Both the position numbers and the translations under genes were made by a program. A DNA stretch of 12,344 bases from NCBI GenBank assembly GCA_016882165.1, contig VHBV01000020.1:1-12344 (forward strand). Direction: 5' to 3'. Below, in pieces: positions 1 through 6,117 of this stretch. The DNA is from Candidatus Pelagibacterales bacterium. Lineage in GTDB: Bacteria; Pseudomonadota; Alphaproteobacteria; Rickettsiales; UBA1997. Under the pieces are notes generated by a model. That model made no database searches, was not told where the DNA came from, and saw nothing but the letters and a program-made list of their open reading frames with translations. Numbering within the stretch: position 1 is the stretch's first letter; every line of letters begins with the position of its first letter.

Positions 1-631
1 TTTTAATTTCATCAAATTCATTTTCATACATCGCACGAGTTGGGTAAAGCCCTGATTCATCTGGTTTGGCACGAGTTGTAAGTTCTTTTAAAATTCTTTC
101 TTTATAGAAAAATTCGCCCAAAGTTCGTGAATTTGTTTCGGTAATTTTTTTAGCTAAATCTTCTTGATTTTGTTTGGTTTCAGACAGTTTTTTGTCATCA
201 GCAACTTGTTCTTTACGATTGCTTTTAAAACCTCTTCTTTGGTTTAGGTGAAAAATTGCGCGCCCCAATTCAAAACGATTTAATGCTTCATCAAGTGCTT
301 TAGTTCTTAATTCATAAGGATTAAACAACTCTAATTTTTTGCGCCCAACTTCATCTTTTGGCATTAATCCGAAGTTAATTAAGCAATTCATTAATTTTGA
401 TTTTCGAGCCAAAAAGCGATCGCGTCTACGACGCATTCCACGCGCTTCTCTTCTTGCAACTGCCAAAGGTGTTCCATCTTTTGGATTTCTGCCATCAGAA
501 AAAATTCTTACTCCTGCATCTAAAATTTTGTAAGGCTCGTCATTTTCATTTAAGCCAAGCATTGCCCAACCAATGGAGTTGGTTCCAAGATCTAAGCCAA
601 GTCTATATTTGAGGGATTTTTGATTTTGCAT
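1..631 (-). CDS. cas9: Cas9 endonuclease, type II-C, N-terminal part (gene runs off the left edge)
   Basis: This is the first 210 codons of an RNA-guided DNA endonuclease. The start ATG is at 631-629. A GGAG ribosome site lies 10 nt upstream (642-645), and no other in-frame start is nearby. Residues 9-22 hold the RuvC-I motif YRLGLDLGTNSIGW with the nuclease Asp at residue 14. Residues 57-81 form the arginine-rich bridge helix (AVARREARGMRRRRDRFLARK). These are followed by HLNQRRGFKSNRK, a block typical of type II-C Cas9 at the start of the REC lobe. The protein reads without interruption to the window edge, so the truncation is only the window's. The HNH, RuvC-II/III and PAM-interacting parts are outside and cannot be judged. 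A candidate tracrRNA is transcribed divergently from the same intergenic region, which supports a working locus. The family assignment is certain; the subtype rests on overall similarity that I recognise. Confidence 0.95.
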   Translation of the reverse strand, partial: MQNQKSLKYRLGLDLGTNSIGWAMLGLNENDEPYKILDAGVRIFSDGRNPKDGTPLAVARREARGMRRRRDRFLARKSKLMNCLINFGLMPKDEVGRKKLELFNPYELRTKALDEALNRFELGRAIFHLNQRRGFKSNRKEQVADDKKLSETKQNQEDLAKKITETNSRTLGEFFYKERILKELTTRAKPDESGLYPTRAMYENEFDEIK

Positions 632-671
632 AATTGATTTGCTCCATTTTTTAGTGTAAGAAAAAAAGAAT

Positions 672-700
672 TTGATTTATTAAAAATTCTTTGGAACTAT
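672..700 (+). promoter_or_regulatory. Candidate tracrRNA promoter, overlapping the cas9 promoter
   Basis: On the + strand, TTGATT (672-677) and AACTAT (695-700) are 17 nt apart. The -35 box is fair; the -10 box is weak, with three of six matches. Transcription would start near 706-707, just ahead of the predicted anti-repeat, which is the main reason for the call. It occupies almost the same DNA as the opposite-facing cas9 promoter. Confidence 0.35.
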
Positions 701-707
701 TTGTAAA
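679..707 (-). promoter_or_regulatory. Candidate cas9 promoter
   Basis: On the - strand, TTTACA (702-707) is followed after exactly 17 nt by TTTAAT (679-684). Each hexamer matches the housekeeping sigma consensus at five of six positions. Transcription would begin near 672 and give a leader of about 40 nt before the cas9 ATG. AT-rich DNA produces such boxes by chance, so this is a good candidate but not proven. Confidence 0.55.
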
Positions 708-811
708 CCAACTTTTCGCTTATGGGAATTTGCAGTCAAGCTGGTAACAAGTGTTTCGTCTCAAAACGAAACGCACAAAATTTGAGGCGGGCCTACGGGC
801 TCGCCTTTTTT
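706..811 (+). ncRNA. Candidate tracrRNA of the type II-C CRISPR system
   Basis: This noncoding stretch upstream of cas9, on the opposite strand, has the tracrRNA order of parts. First comes a predicted anti-repeat at 713-748. Its reverse complement is exactly 36 nt, begins GTTACCAGCTTGACTGCAAA and ends TTCCCATAAGCGAAAA, which fits the usual type II repeat length and GTT start. Next is a hairpin pairing 751-759 with 766-774 (nine pairs including one G-U, 6-nt loop CTCAAA), then an A-rich linker, then an intrinsic terminator at 785-811. No open frame of note lies here. The array itself is not in the window, so the anti-repeat cannot be matched directly. The exact 5' end is a guess, and natural anti-repeats are seldom perfectly complementary to the repeat. 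Confidence 0.65.
785..811 (+). terminator. Rho-independent terminator with UACG tetraloop
   Basis: GGCGGGCC (786-793) pairs with GGCTCGCC (798-805) around the loop TACG (794-797), giving eight pairs with one G-U. An A-T pair extends the base, and a T run follows (806-811). The C(UACG)G loop belongs to the unusually stable UNCG class. It is the most GC-rich spot in the intergenic region and would end the tracrRNA just before the region upstream of selO. Confidence 0.9.
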
Positions 812-831
812 GTTGGCTGTTTAGTATTAGA

Positions 832-871
832 GTTCAACATTATGAGATGTTTCGCTTCGCTCAACATGACA
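832..871 (-). repeat. Dispersed-repeat-like element before selO
   Basis: Read on the - strand, this contains GTCATGTTGAGCGAAGCGAA followed by ACATCTCATAATGTTGAAC. It resembles the widespread intergenic repeat of the form TGTCATTCTGAGCGAAGCGAAGAATCT that I know from many bacterial genomes. It can fold, with ATGTT pairing with AACAT around the GCGAAGCGA core, and ATGTTGA occurs twice as a direct repeat. Only one copy is in the window, so its repeat status is inferred from resemblance. Confidence 0.55.
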
Positions 872-881
872 GTTTAAAAAA

Positions 882-2345
882 ATGAGACTTTGTGAATTAA
901 ATTTTAGAAAAAGTTTTGAAAAATTGGGGGAGGGGTTTTTTGCAAAATGTAAACCTGTTGCCCTTGATAAATCAAAAGTGGTTGCGGTAAGTAAAGAAGC
1001 TGCTGATTTGATTGGATTAGATATTGATGAGTTATGGTCTGAAAATTTTTCTGAATTTATTTTAGGTAAAATTAAGAATGAAAAATATTCTTACTTAGCA
1101 CAAGTTTATGCCGGTCATCAATTTGGCAATTTTGTTGATGTTTTGGGTGATGGAAGGGCTCTTTTATTGGCTGAAATAGAAAATCAGAAAAATGAAAAAT
1201 GGGATCTGGTTTTAAAAGGTTGCGGTATTACTCCTTACTCAAGAACTTATATTCGTAGTTCTGATGGAAGAGCAGCTTTGCGATCATCAATTAGAGAATT
1301 TCTTATTTCTGAAAGTTTATATCATCTTAATATTCCAACTTCTAGGGCTCTTTGTTTGGTTGCATCAGATGAAGTTATTGTTCGTGAGAAACTAGAAAAA
1401 GCAGCGCAAGTTGTAAGAATTGCCCCAAGTCATATAAGATTTGGTACTTTTGAGTTTTTCTTTTACCGCAAAGAAAATGATAAAGTGAAAATTTTAGCTG
1501 ATTATATTATTGAAGAGCATTTTTCTGAAATAAAGAATTCAGATAATAAATATGCATCTTTTTTGTTAAAGGTTGTTGAATCTACAGCAAAAATGATTGC
1601 TAAATGGCAGGCTTTTGGTTTTTGTCATGGAGTTATGAATACCGATAATATGTCAATTCACGGTATTTCTTTTGATTTTGGACCTTTCGGTTTTTTAGAT
1701 AATTACAATCCAAACCATATTTGCAATTCAACAGATGTTTCGGGGCGTTATTCTTTTATTAATCAGCCATTTATTGGTTTTTGGAATCTTAATGCTTTCG
1801 CAATTACTCTTTCAAGTCTTATTTCTATTGAGGAACAAAAAGAAATTTTAGGAAAATATGAAAATTTCTTTCTAGACGAATATCACAATTTAATGTCAGC
1901 AAAGCTTGGATTTGAAAATTGTGACTTGGAAGTGCAGAATTTGATATATGAACTACTTGAGATTTTAGAGAAGAGCGAACTTGATTATACCAACTTTTTT
2001 GTTGGTTTGAGCAATGTGCTAAAAATGGAGAATTATAGAGAGTTTTTTGTAAATTTAGGTACAGAGTGGTTTAAATTTGGTGAGAAATATTTGGAGCTAT
2101 TAATTAAAAAAGATATTTCTGATAACTTGAGGCTAAGTGTTATGAATAGAAATAATCCAAAATTTATTTTGCGTAACTATTTGTTGCAACGCGCAATTAT
2201 AAAAGCTGAAAATAATGATTATTCAGAAATTCAAGTTTTGCAAAAATTGATGAAAAATCCTTTTGAGATTGATGAAGTTTACAAAAGTTACTATGAAGCA
2301 ACTCCAAAAAATGAAAGAGCTAAGCCTCTTTCTTGTTCAAGTTAA
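882..2345 (+). CDS. selO: Protein adenylyltransferase SelO (YdiU family)
   Basis: SelO has a protein-kinase-like fold that binds ATP in a flipped orientation and transfers AMP to Ser, Thr or Tyr of target proteins; the E. coli enzyme acts on redox proteins. The 487 residues match the family length. Visible hallmarks are YAGHQFG (76-82), LGDGRALLL (88-96), the ATP-binding Lys112 in LKGCGITPYSR, DGRAALRSSIREFL (128-141), VRIAPSHIRFGTFE (178-191), HGVMNTDNM (249-257) and FDFGPFGFLD (264-273). Asp255, Asn256 and Asp265 are the expected base and metal ligands. Cys281 (ICNSTD) and Cys485 in the terminal SCSS correspond to the pair that forms a regulatory disulfide in E. coli SelO; eukaryotic homologues carry selenocysteine near this end. 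The N-terminus aligns with usual SelO starts, although no clear ribosome site precedes the ATG. It stands alone, convergent with the next gene at a 13-bp distance. Nothing suggests a link to the CRISPR locus. Confidence 0.96.
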   Translation: MRLCELNFRKSFEKLGEGFFAKCKPVALDKSKVVAVSKEAADLIGLDIDELWSENFSEFILGKIKNEKYSYLAQVYAGHQFGNFVDVLGDGRALLLAEIENQKNEKWDLVLKGCGITPYSRTYIRSSDGRAALRSSIREFLISESLYHLNIPTSRALCLVASDEVIVREKLEKAAQVVRIAPSHIRFGTFEFFFYRKENDKVKILADYIIEEHFSEIKNSDNKYASFLLKVVESTAKMIAKWQAFGFCHGVMNTDNMSIHGISFDFGPFGFLDNYNPNHICNSTDVSGRYSFINQPFIGFWNLNAFAITLSSLISIEEQKEILGKYENFFLDEYHNLMSAKLGFENCDLEVQNLIYELLEILEKSELDYTNFFVGLSNVLKMENYREFFVNLGTEWFKFGEKYLELLIKKDISDNLRLSVMNRNNPKFILRNYLLQRAIIKAENNDYSEIQVLQKLMKNPFEIDEVYKSYYEATPKNERAKPLSCSS

Positions 2346-2358
2346 TTTTTGGTATAAT

Positions 2359-2889
2359 TTATTTTCCTAAAATTTTTTTTGTTACTTTTGGGTAAGAGCC
2401 ATTTTCATTTAACCAAATATCGACAAAGAGACGAGCAAATTTTAAATCCGAAATGTCACCTTTTAAGTTGTGATTATGGAACAATTTGACACCATTTTTC
2501 GGATCAAAAATGGCAAGTTTTTGATCGCCTTTTTTTATGTTGCTAAATATACTGATTAATTTTTGGTAGTAGGTTTCTTCTTCTTCTTGGCTGATTGAAG
2601 TGGTTTTTTTAATCTCCTCAATTGAACGTTTTGCTAAATCTTCTTTAGAAAAATTCATATTATATAAAATTTCTATGGCAAATTTTTTGTCGTAAGAAAA
2701 TTTTTTATCTTCAGACCATAAAGAAATTTTATAAACTTTAAGTGCTAAGAAATTAAGGTCAGAAGATCCTATTAGGTAAACTTGCGGACATATTTTGCCA
2801 AATTCATTTGGAGCTGTATTCTGAGCAAAAGCTTCAAATCTTAAAAGAGGAATTACTAGAAAAAGTAATATTATTTTTTTGTAACTCAT
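2359..2889 (-). CDS. Periplasmic chalcone-isomerase-like protein
   Basis: The 176-residue product has a signal peptide (MSYKKIILLFLVIPLLRFEA, cleavage likely after AFA at about residue 22). It is followed by a chalcone-isomerase-like domain of the bacterial 'chalcone_3' type. Family features are the early KVYKISLW strand, a region like FAIEILYNMNFSKEDLAKRSIEEI, the GD turn near residue 121, and the closing FARLFVDIWL (151-160). Bacterial members of this fold are not flavonoid enzymes; plant relatives include fatty-acid-binding proteins, so binding or isomerising an acyl chain is a reasonable but unproven role. It is the last gene of the - strand train. Its ATG overlaps the stop of the upstream CFA-like gene as ATGA, pointing to coupled translation. 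No clear terminator is visible in the 13 bp before selO. The family is fairly sure; the function is unknown. Confidence 0.82.
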   Translation of the reverse strand: MSYKKIILLFLVIPLLRFEAFAQNTAPNEFGKICPQVYLIGSSDLNFLALKVYKISLWSEDKKFSYDKKFAIEILYNMNFSKEDLAKRSIEEIKKTTSISQEEEETYYQKLISIFSNIKKGDQKLAIFDPKNGVKLFHNHNLKGDISDLKFARLFVDIWLNENGSYPKVTKKILGK

Positions 2890-4055
2890 TTTTCTGATTT
2901 TATTAATTCAAACTGTACAACATCTGTTCTTTTTGCATTAAAACCAGCAATACAGTAGCAAAGATAAAAGCGCCACTTGCGGATGAAGTAGTCATCAAAT
3001 CCAAGTGCAACTATTTCTTTATATTTAGAATCAAAATTTGTTAACCACATTTCTAGTGTTTTAGAGTAGTCTAAGCCAAAGTTAAACTCACTTTTAACCT
3101 CAAGCCCATGTTGTTTTGCTAAGTTTCTGATTATGGTTTTGGAAGGCAAAATTCCGCCTGGAAAAATGTGTTTTTGAATGAAATCAACTCGACTTACATA
3201 GTCATCAAAAACTTGTTCATCAATTGTTATAATTTGTAGAACAGCTTTGCCGTTATCTTTTAAAGACTTTGCAACAATTTCAAAATATTTTGACCAGTAT
3301 TCTTTTCCAACTGCTTCAAACATTTCAATTGAAACTACGTTGTCGTAAAGAGATTTCTCATCTCTATAGTCTTGTAATTTTATGTTTGCTTGTTTTTCTA
3401 GATTAAGATTAGAAATTCGTTTTTTTGCATATAAAAATTGTTTTTGTGAGATAGTTAAACAATTTAAACTATAACCAGATAAAGCGGCAGCTTCTGCAAA
3501 TCCAGCCCAACCACAACCAATCTCAAGAATTGAACCATGGTTGAGTTTTGAAATTATATTTTTGTATTTTTTATCCTGAGCTTGACTTAGAGTGATATCT
3601 TGATTGTCAAAGATAGCACTTGAGTATGTCATTGTTTCATCAAGCCACAGTTCATAAAAATCATTTCCTAAATCATAGTGAGATCTAATATTTTTCTTAC
3701 TACCACTTTTAGTATTTTTAGTGAAAAAGCTTTTTATAAAAAGCGTCAATGCTTTAAGCTTTTTAGCATGAAAGAATTCTTCCAAACAATGTGAGTTTTC
3801 TGTGAAGTAAGTAAGTAAGTTTGCCAGATTTGAAGTTTCCCACATATTTTCAATGTAAGATTCTCCAAGAGCAATGTCACCACCGGTAATTAGATAATCA
3901 ATAACATTGTAATTTTTGATTTTTATGTCGCAGTAAGATCCTTTTTGTTGTGCTTTGAATTCTAATTTTGCATCGGGAAGATAAATTGTTATAGAGCCTT
4001 TCTCGGCGTTCTCTAAAGCTTCCCAAATAAAATTGTATCTTTCTTTTTTGCTCAT
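2886..4055 (-). CDS. CFA-synthase-like SAM-dependent phospholipid methyltransferase
   Basis: This belongs to the cyclopropane fatty acyl phospholipid synthase family, which transfers methyl or methylene from SAM to double bonds of acyl chains in membrane lipids. The 389 residues are full length. Visible are SHYDLGNDFYELWLDETMTY (125-144), the SAM-binding ILEIGCGWAGF (176-186), MFEAVG (245-250) with the conserved Glu247, and HIFPGGILPS (297-306). Two bicarbonate-site residues of E. coli Cfa differ: the Cys of YSCAYW is Ser146 (YSSAIF), and the His of LHTIG is lost (LQIITID). This is the pattern I associate with the paralogue beside COG2907 and DUF1365, which may methylate the acyl chain without closing a cyclopropane ring; UfaM-like activity in furan fatty acid synthesis is one possibility. 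ATGA overlaps join it to DUF1365 upstream and to the chalcone-isomerase-like gene downstream. The family is certain; the product is inferred. Confidence 0.92.
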   Translation of the reverse strand: MSKKERYNFIWEALENAEKGSITIYLPDAKLEFKAQQKGSYCDIKIKNYNVIDYLITGGDIALGESYIENMWETSNLANLLTYFTENSHCLEEFFHAKKLKALTLFIKSFFTKNTKSGSKKNIRSHYDLGNDFYELWLDETMTYSSAIFDNQDITLSQAQDKKYKNIISKLNHGSILEIGCGWAGFAEAAALSGYSLNCLTISQKQFLYAKKRISNLNLEKQANIKLQDYRDEKSLYDNVVSIEMFEAVGKEYWSKYFEIVAKSLKDNGKAVLQIITIDEQVFDDYVSRVDFIQKHIFPGGILPSKTIIRNLAKQHGLEVKSEFNFGLDYSKTLEMWLTNFDSKYKEIVALGFDDYFIRKWRFYLCYCIAGFNAKRTDVVQFELIKSEK

Positions 4056-4858
4056 TTGCTTAAGGTTAAATTATGATTTTTTTGTATAGGTTTTGGAATG
4101 TATTTATTCTTTTTGAAAAGCAATTTCAAGGCTTGCCAATGAATTAGAACTATTAGTTTTAAAGTTAGAAAAGGAATTGTTAAAAAAGCCTTTAATAATG
4201 TTTTATCTTGTAGGTTTTCTTTAGCGCATACAACATTTGTTATTAGTTGTTTTGAAGAATCTTTTTCAAAGTAATCAATGTAAGCTGCAACTTTTGTTTT
4301 TGTGAAAATAAAACGAAATTTGTAGGATCCGCTCACCTTAAAAAATGGAGAGACATGAAATTCTTTCTCAGCAATAATCCATTGTTCTGAAGATATTGGA
4401 GCATGATTCTGGTTAAAAATTAGATAATTATGATTTTCACCAAAAGTATTATTAACTTCTGCTAAAACTGCTATTAATTCTTCTTTTTCGTTAAGACAAA
4501 ACCAGAAGCTTACAGGGTTAAAAACATATCCTAAAATTCTTGGGTGAGTGAGAAGAAAAATTTGTTGAATTTTGTGGTTTAAATTATTTTGAGTTAAAAT
4601 TTCTCTTATCCAGACTTCTAAATTTGTGTTATTTGGTTTGCAGTGATCTTGGTTATAAAAGCTGAAAATATTGAATTTATTTAATGATAAAAACCTTGTT
4701 TCAAGTTCTTTGGTTTTTGATATATCAATTAGAAGGTAAAAAACATTGTAGCAAAACTCATTTACGCTTGGAAGAAGTCTTTTATGAAAGACCGAGGCAT
4801 AACAAAGAAAGTGAGTTTTTATACCAATTTTTGACAAGGAATTAGGTATTATTGCCAT
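4052..4858 (-). CDS. DUF1365 family protein
   Basis: DUF1365 proteins have no settled activity, but they nearly always sit between a COG2907 oxidoreductase and a CFA-like methyltransferase, as here. The 268 residues show the family's conserved blocks: VFHKRLLP (23-30) running into FCYNVFYLLID, then a Cys/His pair at 72-73 (DHC), LLTHPRILGYVFNPVSFWFC (102-121), AEVNNTFGENHNYL (133-146) and EKEFHVSPFF (164-173). A hydrophobic stretch near 219-245, followed by a lysine-rich tail, suggests contact with the inner membrane. The ATG overlaps the stop of the upstream oxidoreductase by 10 nt, and a GGAA lies about 10 nt ahead of it. The many conserved His, Asn and Glu residues would suit a metal or lipid-headgroup site, but that is a guess. 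The role in acyl-chain modification is inferred from gene order only. Confidence 0.9.
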   Translation of the reverse strand: MAIIPNSLSKIGIKTHFLCYASVFHKRLLPSVNEFCYNVFYLLIDISKTKELETRFLSLNKFNIFSFYNQDHCKPNNTNLEVWIREILTQNNLNHKIQQIFLLTHPRILGYVFNPVSFWFCLNEKEELIAVLAEVNNTFGENHNYLIFNQNHAPISSEQWIIAEKEFHVSPFFKVSGSYKFRFIFTKTKVAAYIDYFEKDSSKQLITNVVCAKENLQDKTLLKAFLTIPFLTLKLIVLIHWQALKLLFKKNKYIPKPIQKNHNLTLSK

Positions 4859-6117
4859 GGCGTAAAAATTCCCAACTTATTAATTACTGAAATTGCGGAA
4901 GAAATGCCATCTTCATGGAAACCATATTTTTGATAAGCTCCACAAAAGTATATTCTATTTGATCCTTGAATTTCTGAAATTTTTTCCTGAGCAGAGACGG
5001 CAGAACTATCAAATATTGGATGTTCGTAATTAAATTGCGCAAATATTTTGTTAGAATCAATTTCTTGATTTGGATTCAAAGTAACAAATAAAGGATAATT
5101 ATGGTCAATATTTTGCAAATTATTCATCCAATAACTTACTGCAATATTAGATTCGCTTGATTCTTGGTTATTGCTATAAACCCAACTTGACCAAGTTTTT
5201 TTTGATTTAGGCATTACAGAAGTATCTCGATGCAGAACTGCTAAGTTGGTTTGATATTTGAAATTGCTAAGAATTTCTTTTTCTAGTTTTTCTGGATTAT
5301 GTAGTATTTTTAATACTTGATCTCCGTGACAAGCAAAAATAACATGATCAAATAAGATCTCACCACTTTTTGATTGAACTGATATTTTTTCATTTTGACG
5401 ACTAACAGAAATTACTTCATTATTTAGCAGGAAATTTTCTTCACCAACTTTATTGATTATTTTCTTTACATATTCTTTTGAGCCACCAGTTACAGTGAAC
5501 CATTGTGGTTGATTGGCAACTGTCAAAAGACCATGATTTTTAAAAAAGCGAACAAAGCTTTGAGCGGGATAAGAAAGCATTGTTTCCAAAGGACAACTCC
5601 ATATTGCTCCCGACATAGGAAGTAGGTAATATTTTTTGAAATAATCGCCCAAATTTAGATCATCGATTAGGTTTTTTAATGTATAGTTTGGGTTAAACTC
5701 TTTTTGCAAAATTGATTCAGCTTTCTTATTGAATTTTACAATATCCAGAAGCATGCGTAAAAACTTAAAATTTAGAATGTTTTTTGTTTGTGCAAAAACT
5801 GTTGCTAAATTTGTGCCGGCGTATTCAAGTTTTGAATTATTAATTTTTACGGCAAAAGACATATTGCTTTTTTCATAATCAACTTTCATTAACTCAAAAA
5901 AAGCTTTTAGATTTGGATATGTTTGGTGGTTGAAAACGATAAAACCAGTGTCAACAGCAATTTTTTTATCAGAATAGTTAATTTCTACTGTATTTGAGTG
6001 TCCTCCAAAATAATTATTTTTTTCAAAAACTTTTACATCAAATTTATCACTTAAAAAATAAGCACAAGAAAGACCAGAAATTCCAGATCCAATTATTGCA
6101 ATTGATTGTTTTTTCAT
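4849..6117 (-). CDS. FAD-dependent oxidoreductase (COG2907, amine-oxidase fold)
   Basis: The 422-residue flavoprotein is of the amine oxidase/phytoene desaturase type. Residues 5-31 form the dinucleotide-binding fold with GSGISG (10-15) and the ribose-binding Glu32 at the end of the second strand, then YFGGHSNTV (36-44) and AVDTGFIVFN (54-63). The C-terminal FAD contact is IYFCGAYQKYGFHEDG (389-404). These fit COG2907, whose members occur with DUF1365 and CFA-like genes. They are thought to desaturate or oxidise acyl chains, and Rhodobacter genes of this neighbourhood have been linked to furan fatty acid formation. It overlaps the upstream TolC-like gene as ATGA and the downstream DUF1365 gene by 10 nt. 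It has no signal peptide and probably works at the cytoplasmic face of the membrane on phospholipid. The family is sure; the exact reaction is not. Confidence 0.92.
   Translation of the reverse strand: MKKQSIAIIGSGISGLSCAYFLSDKFDVKVFEKNNYFGGHSNTVEINYSDKKIAVDTGFIVFNHQTYPNLKAFFELMKVDYEKSNMSFAVKINNSKLEYAGTNLATVFAQTKNILNFKFLRMLLDIVKFNKKAESILQKEFNPNYTLKNLIDDLNLGDYFKKYYLLPMSGAIWSCPLETMLSYPAQSFVRFFKNHGLLTVANQPQWFTVTGGSKEYVKKIINKVGEENFLLNNEVISVSRQNEKISVQSKSGEILFDHVIFACHGDQVLKILHNPEKLEKEILSNFKYQTNLAVLHRDTSVMPKSKKTWSSWVYSNNQESSESNIAVSYWMNNLQNIDHNYPLFVTLNPNQEIDSNKIFAQFNYEHPIFDSSAVSAQEKISEIQGSNRIYFCGAYQKYGFHEDGISSAISVINKLGIFTPWQ

Noticed and set aside
339..612. Two short + strand open frames of 64 and 71 codons
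   Set aside because: They lie antisense to the conserved bridge-helix region of cas9 and show no recognisable protein features.
632..881. CRISPR repeats next to cas9
   Set aside because: No direct repeats with spacers are present; the structured sequence is a single-copy tracrRNA-like gene plus an unrelated repeat-like element.
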